Positions 53,512 to 62,372 of a stretch of 64,000 nt of DNA are shown here, piece by piece. The notes below the pieces were generated by a model. It saw nothing but the letters and a program-made list of their open reading frames with translations. It was not told the origin of the DNA and made no database searches. Location: contig NZ_CP009281.1 of NCBI RefSeq assembly GCF_000758585.1, positions 5,766,001 to 5,830,000 on the forward strand, read 5' to 3'. The DNA is from Paenibacillus sp. FSL R5-0345. GTDB taxonomy: Bacteria; Bacillota; Bacilli; Paenibacillales; Paenibacillaceae. Both the position numbers and the translations under genes were made by a program. The stretch's first letter is position 1. Every line of letters starts with the position of its first letter.

Positions 53512-54159
53512 TCAGGATAATCGCACATCCAAATCTCCCATCAAATAAGACACACTAAACTTCACCTTATATTCACTGCTATCATAGTTAGGGGATTTCC
53601 AATTCAGACGGTTCAGCATACCTGTATCGCGCCCATTACCGAATTCAATCGATCCAAAAAGCACAAAGGCTTCAATTTCCACACCATAATCATCCGACAA
53701 TTGAATGTCCATATCACCAAAGATCCCTTGAAACAGCATAACTGTTTCTTTTTGCTCCGCCATAGCCAGCGAAAGATCAAGATCAGCTTCCCCGAGGATA
53801 TGCCATGAACTAAGACTGTGCATCACCCAAGGTGAGCGATCCCAGTCAAATCTAGACGAGAAGTTCTGCTTCTGCATAAACCCTTCCTTACGCTGAACTC
53901 TTTTGGATTTAGTAAAAAACATTCCCAAAGAGATCAAACAAATCCCCAGTACGAGCACTAAATGATCCAGCAAAAGCAGTATAGCGCCAATTCCGAGCAG
54001 CTTATAACCCTGCTTCACCTTGCCTGACGTTGTACGGTAGACCCCTAGAAGCAGGAATAGAAGCGCGACAATGGAGAAAAAGCCGAGCCATCTACCAAAA
54101 ATCATCATGCAGCCAACACCGATCAGTCCGATGGCAATCAAACGGTTTCGTTTATCCAT
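53512..54159 (-). CDS. liaF: LiaF, membrane inhibitor of LiaS
   Basis: 215 residues. N-terminal half has three or four hydrophobic segments (LIAIGLIGVGCMMIFGRWLG ...), the C-terminal half is the LiaF/YvqF domain (GIFGDMDIQLSDDYGVEIEAF, ending SYLMGDLDVRLS). In Bacillus LiaF keeps LiaS off without stress. ATG 54159 has GGGAGGTG; the longer start at 54225 runs into the repeat element and is rejected. The palindromic repeat copy 2 lies directly upstream and splits liaFSR from the psp genes. Confidence 0.92.
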   Translation of the reverse strand: MDKRNRLIAIGLIGVGCMMIFGRWLGFFSIVALLFLLLGVYRTTSGKVKQGYKLLGIGAILLLLDHLVLVLGICLISLGMFFTKSKRVQRKEGFMQKQNFSSRFDWDRSPWVMHSLSSWHILGEADLDLSLAMAEQKETVMLFQGIFGDMDIQLSDDYGVEIEAFVLFGSIEFGNGRDTGMLNRLNWKSPNYDSSEYKVKFSVSYLMGDLDVRLS

Positions 54160-54171
54160 TTCGCACCTCCC

Positions 54172-54320
54172 AAAAGTTTTGCTAAGCAAAACTTTCTTCA
54201 ATAGTATCCGTGAACTAATAGTCACTCCGAGGAATGTTTGGACTTTCGTTCGCTGTTGCTCCTACAGTTCCAAACTTCCTCTCCCTGACTATTCACCGGA
54301 TTAAAGTTAAAGTTTTGCTT
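54172..54320. repeat. Palindromic intergenic element, copy 2
   Basis: An approximately 150-bp element bounded by perfect 12-bp inverted repeats AAGCAAAACTTT (54184-54195) and AAAGTTTTGCTT (54309-54320), with a further imperfect palindrome inside. 54258-54283 matches 40804-40829 in opposite orientation at 25 of 26 positions. It sits immediately upstream of liaF, between it and the terminator of the psp operon. Confidence 0.65.
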
Positions 54321-54363
54321 CGAAAAACATACTCAGTAATATATTATAGCCAGCCGCTATAAA

Positions 54364-54398
54364 AGCCATATCGGTATGGAGATCCATACCGTATGGCT
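54364..54398 (-). terminator. Terminator after the distal pspA-like gene
   Basis: On the minus strand AGCCATACGGTATGGA pairs with TCCATACCGATATGGCT (one bulge), followed by TTTTATAG. It ends the psp-type operon before the liaFSR part. Confidence 0.82.
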
Positions 54399-54445
54399 TC
54401 TTCTTGTCCAGCATATCATATCTACTTAAGTTTTAGGAACAGGAT

Positions 54446-55150
54446 TTATTCTTCTTTTTTGTTTAAAGAAGGAGCCGCTGGTGTATCATTCAGCTTGCTT
54501 TTCAATGCAGCCAGTTGCTCATCCACTTTCAGTTGCTTCTCAACATCCACTGGTTTAGTGTAAGCCGCGGATGGGCTGTAAGGTGCACGCAGTACATCTG
54601 CTTCTGCTTCAAGCTGCATAATTTTTTCTTCCATCCGGTGGAATCCGAGTGAGGCACTGCCACTTTCGATGGAATGTACACTGCTGATTTGCGACATTTG
54701 TTTCTTCGCTTTAGCCATTTGAGCACGGGATACGAGCTCGTTACGCTTGTTGCGCAGCTTGTAGAATTCATCCTTCATATCGTGCAGCTGTCCTACCAAT
54801 TCCTTCGCTTGCACTTCAGCTTGAGCGTGAAGATCGCTGTATTCCGCTTGTTTTTGATCGAAGTAGATTTTTTCCTCCAACAGTTTGCGAGTCACTTCTT
54901 CTTGGCCGTTTTTCAATGCCAGTTCAGCTTGTGCTCCGCGTTGTGCAGACATTTTTGCTGCTTCTTCCACGCGTTGCTTCATGCGGCGTTCGTTCGCCAT
55001 TTGTTTAGCAACTGTAACTTCAGCTTCGTGAATTTCAGCCTCCATATCGCGCAGATATTGGTTAAGCATTACGATTGGGTCCTCTACCTTATCCAACAAG
55101 TCATTTACCGACGCCTTAGTCATATCTTTAATTCTTTGAAATACTCCCAT
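54446..55150 (-). CDS. PspA/IM30-family protein (LiaH-like), paralogue 2
   Basis: 234 residues, almost entirely coiled coil, of the PspA/IM30/LiaH family that coats damaged membrane. Typical N-terminus [20 protein letters not shown] and [17 protein letters not shown], with long heptad-rich helices to about residue 180 and a less regular tail ([20 protein letters not shown]). Strong ribosome site (AAAGGGGAA). Last gene of the LiaI-PspA-PspC-PspA series; the gap to the PspC gene is 2 bp. It shares the family with paralogue 1 but is clearly diverged in sequence. Confidence 0.93.
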   Translation of the reverse strand: MGVFQRIKDMTKASVNDLLDKVEDPIVMLNQYLRDMEAEIHEAEVTVAKQMANERRMKQRVEEAAKMSAQRGAQAELALKNGQEEVTRKLLEEKIYFDQKQAEYSDLHAQAEVQAKELVGQLHDMKDEFYKLRNKRNELVSRAQMAKAKKQMSQISSVHSIESGSASLGFHRMEEKIMQLEAEADVLRAPYSPSAAYTKPVDVEKQLKVDEQLAALKSKLNDTPAAPSLNKKEE

Positions 55151-55152
55151 GA

Positions 55153-55614
55153 TTACAATTCCCCTTTCTCATATTTAGACAGTTTTTGTTTTAGTTCTTC
55201 TACTTCTTTTTGCAGAGCCTTCTTCTCGATATCCTTCATCATCGCATCCAAACCGGAATCCGGAGCGGAATATGCGTTATTCTTCTCAAAATTAGGATTG
55301 TAGTTAGGTTGGCGTCCATAAGATCCATGTCCGCCATGCGGTCCGTGTCCATGTTCGGGTCTACCTGAGTAAGGACCATCGAATGGACCACCAGGTGCAC
55401 CAGGGCCTGGTCCGAAAGGATTATAATGCGTAGGCTCCTTCGGAATAACCAATGCTGCAATGAAATACACTGGAATCACGGCGCCTCCTGTAAACGGAAT
55501 GCTGACCAGTAACAGAATCCGGAATAGCGTGGAATCAATACCGAGTGTCTCAGATAATCCACCTGCAAGACCCGTCATCACTTTATCTCTAGTTGAACGA
55601 TACAATCGACTCAT
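55153..55614 (-). CDS. PspC-domain membrane protein
   Basis: About 153 residues. PspC domain at the N-terminus ([20 protein letters not shown] ... [12 protein letters not shown], residues 1-61) with one or two membrane segments, then a Gly/Pro/His-rich linker (residues about 65-110) and a C-terminal coiled coil ([20 protein letters not shown]). ATG 55614 follows AAAGGAG; the upstream in-frame start overlaps the previous gene. Placed between two PspA genes, it may be the membrane dock for them. The His/Gly linker is low-complexity. Confidence 0.9.
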   Translation of the reverse strand: MSRLYRSTRDKVMTGLAGGLSETLGIDSTLFRILLLVSIPFTGGAVIPVYFIAALVIPKEPTHYNPFGPGPGAPGGPFDGPYSGRPEHGHGPHGGHGSYGRQPNYNPNFEKNNAYSAPDSGLDAMMKDIEKKALQKEVEELKQKLSKYEKGEL

Positions 55615-55618
55615 AGCG

Positions 55619-56296
55619 CTACTCCTTTCCACCATTGTTCAGTTTCTCCTTTAAGCGAGCCATTTCTCTTTCGAGTACGGTTGCTACAGTCTCACCTGCT
55701 TGCACAGCATATTCCTGTCCCATGCGCCGCACATCGCGGAGGCTCTTCGCTTCTAATTCCCAATCTGACATCCGATCTTCCAGACGTCCGAACATTTTGG
55801 GAACATCACCACCGTTGCCATAAGCACTTGCTCTTTGATTCATACGTTGCTGTAGTCTCAGCGACTCCATCCGTGCTGCATAATACTGACGTTTGCTGTA
55901 CACCGTCTGATACTCTATTTTCAGCTCATTCAGCTGTCCTTCAAGTTCAAACAAGGATTGCTTACTTTGTTCAAGTAGCCCGCTGTACTGCTCCAACTTT
56001 TCCTCGTGGATAATTTTTTCTTGTAAAGCCAGCTTTGCCAGATGATCTTCGCCCGCTTTTAGTGCGAGTAGCGCCTGTTCCTCACGTTTGTTTCGCATGG
56101 CAGTCGCTTGATTCACTTGCTGCTGCAGTTGCTTCGTATGGGAAGCGTATTGCTGATACAATCTTTCAGCTTCACTGATTTCCTCACGAGTTGAATGTAG
56201 AAATTGATCAATCAGCTTCACAGGATCTTGGCTTTGCTCCAGACGTTCATTTAAATTAGCTACGGTAATATCCCTCATGCGACGAAAAACACTCAT
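55619..56296 (-). CDS. PspA/IM30-family protein (LiaH-like), paralogue 1
   Basis: 225 residues of long coiled coil. N-terminus MSVFRRMRDITVANLNERLE and DPVKLIDQFLHSTREEISEA match the PspA/LiaH signature. The central part (QQQVNQATAMRNKREEQALL ... EQSKQSLFELEGQLNELKIE) is heptad-rich. Second gene of the Lia-type operon, 44 bp after the LiaI-like gene and 4 bp before the PspC gene. Expected to be induced by envelope stress through LiaR (inference). Confidence 0.92.
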   Translation of the reverse strand: MSVFRRMRDITVANLNERLEQSQDPVKLIDQFLHSTREEISEAERLYQQYASHTKQLQQQVNQATAMRNKREEQALLALKAGEDHLAKLALQEKIIHEEKLEQYSGLLEQSKQSLFELEGQLNELKIEYQTVYSKRQYYAARMESLRLQQRMNQRASAYGNGGDVPKMFGRLEDRMSDWELEAKSLRDVRRMGQEYAVQAGETVATVLEREMARLKEKLNNGGKE

Positions 56297-56340
56297 AATC
56301 TCCTGCTCCTTCCCTGCTTCTTATTTAAGTACAATCCTTC

Positions 56341-56643
56341 TTAATAAGTACCATTTCTTCTACCCTTTAAGGCATACACGCCCCATACGATCAACGCCAC
56401 ACCTAGCAGTGGTCCGATGATCCAGGAAAGCTTCGCGATCAAGGTCATGACACCAATGAACATTAATACCCAACCGATAATCTTGCGTCCGCTCTTAATC
56501 CCATAGTACCCGAGAACAACCAGCAATACTGGGAACAGTAGTCTGAAAATACCGTGAATCAGAGGAAGCGCTAAACCGAGCAGCATTACCGCACCAATCA
56601 CAATCAGTACAACCGCCAATCCGTTTCCTTGTCTTCTTTGCAT
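56341..56643 (-). CDS. LiaI-like small membrane protein
   Basis: 100 residues with three hydrophobic segments (AVVLIVIGAVMLLGLALPLI, LLFPVLLVVLGYYGI, IIGWVLMFIGVMTLIAKLSW) and a basic C-terminus (LKGRRNGTY). It resembles the membrane part of LiaF/LiaI-type proteins. In Bacillus LiaI anchors LiaH at the membrane. First gene of the psp-type operon; a long leader (about 56644-56810) lies upstream. Confidence 0.75.
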   Translation of the reverse strand: MQRRQGNGLAVVLIVIGAVMLLGLALPLIHGIFRLLFPVLLVVLGYYGIKSGRKIIGWVLMFIGVMTLIAKLSWIIGPLLGVALIVWGVYALKGRRNGTY

Positions 56644-56717
56644 TATTTTCTCACCGCCTTTCGTTGTCCTTAACCTTATAGCCTTATTCTAGAGCAATTC
56701 GCAGACTTTCAAAACAG

Positions 56718-56736
56718 ACCAACGACGGTTTTTGGT
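56718..56736. promoter_or_regulatory. Inverted repeat in the Lia operon leader (possible LiaR site)
   Basis: ACCAA and TTGGT are separated by nine bases, about 75-95 bp upstream of the LiaI-like start codon. The position is suitable for a response-regulator site, but the match to a LiaR box was not verified. Confidence 0.25.
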
Positions 56737-56826
56737 ACTGGACCTTAGTCGAGGTAGCTGTGCGACTGCAGACCACTACAGGGCTAGCAAAGCACTTTTC
56801 CTCAATGAAATCGCAACTTTAATGAG

Positions 56827-56849
56827 AAAAAGCCCCAATTTCGGGGGCT
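56827..56849 (-). terminator. Terminator after the OmpR-type kinase gene
   Basis: On the minus strand AGCCCC pairs with GGGGCT around CGAAATT, followed by TTTTCTC. It lies 22 bp after the kinase stop codon. Confidence 0.82.
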
Positions 56850-56871
56850 AAGCCTTCGAGTACATTCAGAA

Positions 56872-57894
56872 TCAACGTATCGGCAAAAATATAGAAAAAA
56901 CACTCCCTTTACTTAGCTCTGATTTCACCTTTATATATCCACCCTGCTCAGCAACAATTTTGCGGGCTAAATAAAGCCCAATGCCAACACCTTCAGTTCC
57001 ATTGGAACCCGCTCCTCGATAAAACCGTTTAAAAATGTCATTGATCTCAGCGGAAGGAATTCCGATTCCACCATCGGCAACATCAATCCTTGCAAACAGA
57101 TCATACCGCTGAAGTGTAATCCTAATACTGCCGGGCCCAAGTGTATATTTCAGAGCATTATCGATGATGTTATAGATAGCCTCCCCCATCCATTTTGGGT
57201 CATGTTGCAGCGCAATCCCCTGATCCGCTTCCAGTAAAATCTCTATATTCTTTTGTTCAGCTGCTGGAAATGCCTGTTTGATGGCTGACAGCACGGTGTT
57301 CTCAAGATTAAGCTTCTCCGCATGGAGCTCTATAATACCGGATTCGAGCCGTGATAACTTGATCAGATTCTCCATGAGCCAAGATAACTTCTCAATCTGG
57401 CTTCCCATATGGCGAGTAAATTCACTGCGTTTTTCAGCGGGGAGCCCTTCATCCATCAGAAGACTGTTATACATTCCTAAATTAGCTAAAGGGGTCTTGA
57501 GTTGATGAGAAATATCAGAAATTAATGTTTTGACCTCCTGACTCTCTTCACGGTAACGCTGCTTCTGCGAAGACAACAGCTCAGATAGCTGAATGACCTG
57601 ATGCTGTAATTTGGAGAGTAGTGTATCCTCCTGCACCGGGAACATTTGAGTCATTTGTCCATTGATAAGCTCTTGAATCAATCCCGACAATGATGATAGC
57701 GTGTTTAGCATTTCTTTACGAAGTGCGAGCACAAAACTTATAAACAGCAAAGCCATCATGCCAACAAACACCATAGCTCCTATAATTACAGATCGCTCAG
57801 GCTTATAATAGATAAGCAAAGAGCCGAACAAAGCCACAATAACAGCAAAAAGGACGAAAGAGCTCCAAATAATTTTTGAAAAAGGGTTCTTCAT
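56872..57894 (-). CDS. Sensor histidine kinase (intramembrane-sensing type)
   Basis: About 340 residues. Two membrane segments (about 6-26 and 34-56) with almost no external part, a short linker, H-box TLISDISHQLKTPLANLGMY (His about residue 128), N-box YNIIDNALKYTLGPGSIRI, G-boxes VADGGIGIPSAE and GVGIGLYLARKIVAEQGG. ATG 57894 is two bases after the regulator stop and follows GGGGAG; ATG 57909 overlaps it. Kinases of this class often control a nearby ABC transporter; one lies 2 kb away. Confidence 0.9.
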   Translation of the reverse strand: MKNPFSKIIWSSFVLFAVIVALFGSLLIYYKPERSVIIGAMVFVGMMALLFISFVLALRKEMLNTLSSLSGLIQELINGQMTQMFPVQEDTLLSKLQHQVIQLSELLSSQKQRYREESQEVKTLISDISHQLKTPLANLGMYNSLLMDEGLPAEKRSEFTRHMGSQIEKLSWLMENLIKLSRLESGIIELHAEKLNLENTVLSAIKQAFPAAEQKNIEILLEADQGIALQHDPKWMGEAIYNIIDNALKYTLGPGSIRITLQRYDLFARIDVADGGIGIPSAEINDIFKRFYRGAGSNGTEGVGIGLYLARKIVAEQGGYIKVKSELSKGSVFSIFLPIR

Positions 57895-57896
57895 CC

Positions 57897-58574
57897 TTAA
57901 TCTCCCCATGTGTAACCAATGCCGAATACGGTTTTAATGTATTGACAATCTTTAGGATCATCCTCAATTTTAGCGCGCAGCCTACGAATGTTTACGCTTA
58001 GTGTATTCTCATCCACGAAATTACCTTCTATATCCCATAGCTTCTCCAGCATTAACCTCCGGGTAAGAACCTGACCCCTATTCTCGGTTAAGATGGCAAG
58101 TAGGCGATACTCATTGGTGGTTAGTTTGATCTCCTGCCCATATTTGTAAACCTTCATTTTAGCTGAGTTAATTGTAATAGTCTTATATTGAAACAGCTCC
58201 GAGCTTCCATCAGTACCTGTTCGTCGAAGTACAGCTTTCACACGTTGTAAAAGAACGACCATACTAAACGGCTTTGCAATATAATCATCTGCACCGAGCC
58301 CAAATCCAGTGACCATATCCTGCTCAGTATCGTTGGCAGTCAGAAAGATTACCGGGATGGAGCTCATTCGCCGAATTTCCTGACACAGTGCAAGACCACT
58401 CCCGTCTGGAAGATTAATGTCCAAAAGGACCAGACCGAGGGTCTGATCCTGAATTTTAGAAGCTGCTTGTTGATAAGAGTAGGCTTGAATAATATTAAAG
58501 TTTTCTTTTTCAAGCATGAACTTTAGCCCCTCGTTTAAGAGACGGTCATCCTCTACAATTAGAATGGTTGTCAT
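57897..58574 (-). CDS. OmpR-family response regulator
   Basis: 225 residues. Receiver (TILIVEDDRLLNEGLKFMLE; Asp in GLVLLDINLPDGSG; Lys in YIAKPFSM) and winged helix (LTTNEYRLLAILTENRGQVL ... VDENTLSVNIRRLRAKIED). The receiver style (INLPDGSGL) is that of regulators paired with intramembrane kinases. Ends 2 bp before the kinase gene. Confidence 0.92.
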   Translation of the reverse strand: MTTILIVEDDRLLNEGLKFMLEKENFNIIQAYSYQQAASKIQDQTLGLVLLDINLPDGSGLALCQEIRRMSSIPVIFLTANDTEQDMVTGFGLGADDYIAKPFSMVVLLQRVKAVLRRTGTDGSSELFQYKTITINSAKMKVYKYGQEIKLTTNEYRLLAILTENRGQVLTRRLMLEKLWDIEGNFVDENTLSVNIRRLRAKIEDDPKDCQYIKTVFGIGYTWGD

Positions 58575-58653
58575 TGAAATTCACCTCTATACCTATCATT
58601 GTAACAAGCAGAGGAAGGCTATGCTGTAAATTAATTAGCTCTATTTGTCAGCA

Positions 58654-58806
58654 GAAAATAAAGTATTAGACGGGATGGCTTTATTCCACTTGGGTTTTCT
58701 AATTGTCATACCGTTAGACTCCATAAAATAAGTTATAGACTGAGCGTTGAAATTGAAACAGCGACAGCCAAGGACAAGAAAATAAAGTTCTAGACTGTCG
58801 CTGTTT
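58654..58806. repeat. Three AAAATAAAGTNNTAGAC motifs and a 12-bp inverted repeat
   Basis: GAAAATAAAGTATTAGAC (58654), ATAAAATAAGTTATAGACT (58723) and GAAAATAAAGTTCTAGACT (58778) are inverse-oriented relatives of the array at 59782-59862. The last copy lies in the loop of a perfect inverted repeat AAACAGCGACAG (58756-58767) / CTGTCGCTGTTT (58795-58806), which may serve as a 3' hairpin for the nucleotidyltransferase gene. Confidence 0.7.
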
Positions 58807-58839
58807 TATTGAACAAACGTGTCCCGTTAGCGGAACAGT

Positions 58840-59625
58840 TTATAAATCGAGAACCGGAACCGGTCCGTCCATCCAGTTCAGCTGGCTATCCATCATAAAC
58901 TGAACCGACCAATGATGCTCTGCCTGATACCAGTTATTAAATTCCACAATACTCTCGTACAGATTCTCGACGGCTTCCGGCGTTCGTTCTTCCAGTACCC
59001 GATGGACGTCCGCCAACAAATTCTCCGGCTTCTTTTCAACCCCTTCCAGAACCTTTAAGAACCACTTATAAGAAGGGAACAGCGTTTCGTTGTGTACCAA
59101 AATCAACCTACCTGCGAAAAAGGCATAGTGGGTCAAACAGTAGTCGATTAATAAACGATTGTTGCGTTTCAGTCCTTCGTAATAATACCATTTCCAGGTT
59201 TCGAATTGTGCATAGAACTTCTGCATGTTCTCTGCCTTTTTCTCCACCGGATATCGGGGAGCGTATTGGACCAACTGTTCCAACCCCTCGATATTGGAAT
59301 AGGTGACGAACGCATCCTGGAATGCGAACTTAGCAGGATCGCTGCCGGATTCGGCCACTTGCTTGATGTAGGAAGCGGATACAACTTTCCCGTCCACGTA
59401 ACCGCCTTCATAAGAACAGGATTCCGTTTCGAAATACCCAAGATTATGGATGGAACAAGCTTTTTTGTAATCCTCTTCAGAAAGGACGATCATAATGTCG
59501 ATATCAGAGGTTTCGTTGGCAAAGCCATGCGCCACGGAACCTCCGATGATGATCCCTTGTACGTCGGGTCTGGCTTTAAGCTTGTTGGTGATGGCATCAA
59601 TGGCAGCTTGATGATGGGGATACAT
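58840..59625 (-). CDS. Nucleotidyltransferase-fold protein
   Basis: 261 residues. The polymerase-beta-like nucleotidyltransferase signature is complete: GGSVAHG (28-34) with acidic pair D41 and D43 in SDIDI. The C-terminal half is helical and rich in Trp/Tyr (TWKWYYYEGLKRNNRLLIDY), as in the antibiotic-nucleotidyltransferase-like and DUF4037-like groups. ATG 59625 is preceded by GGAG at 11 bases. The substrate is unknown; a small molecule such as an aminoglycoside or lincosamide is possible but not shown. The gene is flanked by short repeats in inverted orientation and breaks up a two-component/ABC-transporter neighbourhood, suggesting later insertion. Confidence 0.78.
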   Translation of the reverse strand: MYPHHQAAIDAITNKLKARPDVQGIIIGGSVAHGFANETSDIDIMIVLSEEDYKKACSIHNLGYFETESCSYEGGYVDGKVVSASYIKQVAESGSDPAKFAFQDAFVTYSNIEGLEQLVQYAPRYPVEKKAENMQKFYAQFETWKWYYYEGLKRNNRLLIDYCLTHYAFFAGRLILVHNETLFPSYKWFLKVLEGVEKKPENLLADVHRVLEERTPEAVENLYESIVEFNNWYQAEHHWSVQFMMDSQLNWMDGPVPVLDL

Positions 59626-59781
59626 AATACATCAACTCCGATAAAATTAATATAAGAATTAATTAGTAAGCAAATACGTTAATCATAATTAAATAATATT
59701 CCACTTTTGAAATTCCCGCAATCCCCCGAATGAATCAATCGTCTTATAGATAACTGCCCGTTAGCGTAATGGGACGTTACC

Positions 59782-59862
59782 AGTCTAATTATTTATTTTC
59801 TTAGTCTATAACTTTATTTTTAGAGTCTAACACTTTATTTTTCAGTCTAGAACTTTATTTTC
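59782..59862. repeat. Four tandem ~21-bp AGTCTA repeats
   Basis: Copies start at 59782, 59803, 59824 and 59844 (periods 21, 21, 20). Form: AGTCTA, two variable bases, ACTTTATTTTY (the first copy is slightly divergent). They lie between the nucleotidyltransferase start and the end of the FtsX-type permease gene, directly after its stop codon on the minus strand. Confidence 0.85.
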
Positions 59863-59870
59863 TTTTGACA

Positions 59871-62372
59871 CTATTCCATTTGCCGCAGACGTTCCACAAT
59901 GCTGTCCTTTTTAATTTGCTTGTAAGCAATTAGCGGAACACTCAGGCAAACCGCAAAAACGAGTACAATTGCAATAGAAAGCGGAAGGGTTGGGAAGCTA
60001 AACACAGCATAAGTAGCTTCTTGGCTAAACAGGCTATAAGCACCGTAACTGATTAATGTGCCTATTGTTGAGATTAGCAACGTCGATAGGATCGCATAAC
60101 CTGCCCCTTCATACAGTAACAGCTTTCTCATCTGCTTAGAGGTCATCCCGATACTCTCCATCACTGCGAATTCCAGCTTCCGAGCTACAACACCTGTATA
60201 CATAATATTTACGTAATTCAAAATTCCAATCAGAGCTAGAATGAGCGCAATTCCGCCACCCATAATGTAAAAGGTTAGCTTAGCCGATTCCATGAACTTT
60301 TCCATATACAGCTTCGACTCCAGCTTCAGCTCACCATCTCCGCCGATGAGTCCTTCCAATTGATCGGTAATCTGCTTCCAGTCTTTTGGATCAGCATTAA
60401 TATACACTTTACTTATAAGCGGGTTACTCATGAATTTCTTTATAGCAGTTTGGCTGATATAGACATTCGGAGCCACAAAATGTGAAGATCCCAGTGAGCT
60501 GAAATCACCAAGCCCTCCAATTTCGAAAGATTGTGCGGCCTCGCTTTTTATAGGACTGATTTGAAATGGATCTCCAACCTTAAGACCACCGAGACTAAAA
60601 TTGTCCAGCAAGGCAATCTCACCTTTTTCAAAACGTTCCATATCTACAGTAAACCCTAATTTCTCCTCCAACTTTCTGACCTGATCTGAGTCTAACCCGG
60701 TAACACGGGTCATTGAGAACATCCCTTGCCCCTTAGCCAATTGTTCATCAGCAGGGCGTTCTGTGTGATATGATTTTGCAAATTCATCTACATACTTTCC
60801 GAATACCTTAGGGTCATATTTCATCTCAGCCATTCCAATATAAGCCTTGAAGACCTCTTTTACTCCCTTCATATCCTGAATTTCCTTGATCATATCCTCT
60901 GAGATCTTGGCCTTCTCTTCCCCCTCAAATCCAAAGGACATCGTCTGATTCGACAGCGTGAAGTCATTATCCATATATTCCGATATAAAATGATCTGTAC
61001 TCATACTAAGCACAAGTGTATTGATTACCAGAAAAGTCGTCAGCCCAAGAAATAAAGAGAGAAATACAACCATTGCCCGTTTCTTCACTCTGAAAATATT
61101 TCGCCAGGCCAGTCGATGCAGCTTAGAACCGCCAGTTCCACGCTTCTTCTTAGCTTTAACCATCGTCCCTGTATATCTTACTGCTTCTATTGGAGAGACT
61201 TTACCAGCGATGGAGGCAGGTTTAATAGCACTGAACATGGTGGTCAGCCAAGCAAACAACGCAGCTCCAATAAAGATTAATGGGTGAAACGAAATCTCCA
61301 CACCCGTATCCAATTCAGCGGTACTCATAGCCAGCGGAACAAGTACGAAAGAAGTTACAGCTCCTGCGGCAAGTCCCAGTGGAATTGCTATAAGTGCTAA
61401 CCTTGAGGCTTGAGCTCTGACTATTTTTTTAATCTGCCGCTGTGTAGTTCCTAGCGTTCTAAGCAGACCGTAGAACCTTGTATCCCGTGAGACAGAAATG
61501 TAAAGCACATTATAAATCAATAAATAACCGCTCAGCATAACAAATAGTATTATTCCGGCGTATCCAATCAAAGTCGCTGTTCTGTCCGAAGAGGTAGTAG
61601 ACCTGTAAGAGACTGGTTCAAGCTTCTGACTTTCTCCCAAAGTGATATCCTGTTGCAAACGTGAGAGGAGTTCATCCGTATTTTTCTCATGAAAAAGAAT
61701 AGTGGCATTTTTGGGATTCTTAAGATCTACACCATGAGATGTAGCAAAAGCCCCCGATACCAGTAGCGCTCCAGTATTTCCGGTACGGACATGACTGTAA
61801 TCGGTAAACCATCCACTTAGTATGAAGGTGTTGCTCTCTTCCAATTTCACCCCATCGCGGGTAACGGAGTAAGTTAACGGCAAGCTCATACCAATCTTTG
61901 GAGCATCTATCCCCATCGACTGTAATATCCATAAAGGAACAGCGATTTCATTTTCCTTCTCTGGATATGTCCCCTCTAGACCATCGATTACAGGCTTACG
62001 CATGTCCGTCCATTCAGTAGAGTCATACCAGAGCAGAGCTAAATTAAGATCTCCTATTTCTGGCGTATGGATCACATTACCTACTCTGGACTGAAGTCCG
62101 ATGGACATAATATAGGAAAGTTCCTTTAACTTGTTTATTTGTTGTTCTGACGGGGAGGTTAAGTAGGCATTGGCCATCGTCCCGGTTATTTTTAATTCCT
62201 GCATTTCGAAGGTTTTGTAGTTGCTCAGCCCAATACTAAAAAAAGAAGTAATGAGCCAAGTGGTGAGAATTATCGCCAGAATCACAAAACGATTTCGAGT
62301 CCGATTGGCTTTCAGACTTCTACTCGTCAGCTTTTTAACAATAGGCTTATTGCTGTTTGGAAACATCATCAC
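59871..62372 (-). CDS. FtsX/MacB-type ABC transporter permease
   Basis: 833 residues with two FtsX units: membrane helix near 28-48, extracytoplasmic domain about 55-260, helices about 265-400; then a second helix near 435-455, extracytoplasmic domain to about 690 and three C-terminal helices (AKLTFYIMGGGIALILALIG; ILSTLLISTIGTLISYGAY; LSIAIVLVFAVCLSVPLI). It is not the ten-helix BceB type with a single large loop. Works with the ATPase encoded just upstream (4-bp overlap). Possible roles: antimicrobial-peptide resistance, lipoprotein or peptide export, or mechanotransmission; not decided by sequence. Confidence 0.9.
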   Translation of the reverse strand: MMMFPNSNKPIVKKLTSRSLKANRTRNRFVILAIILTTWLITSFFSIGLSNYKTFEMQELKITGTMANAYLTSPSEQQINKLKELSYIMSIGLQSRVGNVIHTPEIGDLNLALLWYDSTEWTDMRKPVIDGLEGTYPEKENEIAVPLWILQSMGIDAPKIGMSLPLTYSVTRDGVKLEESNTFILSGWFTDYSHVRTGNTGALLVSGAFATSHGVDLKNPKNATILFHEKNTDELLSRLQQDITLGESQKLEPVSYRSTTSSDRTATLIGYAGIILFVMLSGYLLIYNVLYISVSRDTRFYGLLRTLGTTQRQIKKIVRAQASRLALIAIPLGLAAGAVTSFVLVPLAMSTAELDTGVEISFHPLIFIGAALFAWLTTMFSAIKPASIAGKVSPIEAVRYTGTMVKAKKKRGTGGSKLHRLAWRNIFRVKKRAMVVFLSLFLGLTTFLVINTLVLSMSTDHFISEYMDNDFTLSNQTMSFGFEGEEKAKISEDMIKEIQDMKGVKEVFKAYIGMAEMKYDPKVFGKYVDEFAKSYHTERPADEQLAKGQGMFSMTRVTGLDSDQVRKLEEKLGFTVDMERFEKGEIALLDNFSLGGLKVGDPFQISPIKSEAAQSFEIGGLGDFSSLGSSHFVAPNVYISQTAIKKFMSNPLISKVYINADPKDWKQITDQLEGLIGGDGELKLESKLYMEKFMESAKLTFYIMGGGIALILALIGILNYVNIMYTGVVARKLEFAVMESIGMTSKQMRKLLLYEGAGYAILSTLLISTIGTLISYGAYSLFSQEATYAVFSFPTLPLSIAIVLVFAVCLSVPLIAYKQIKKDSIVERLRQME

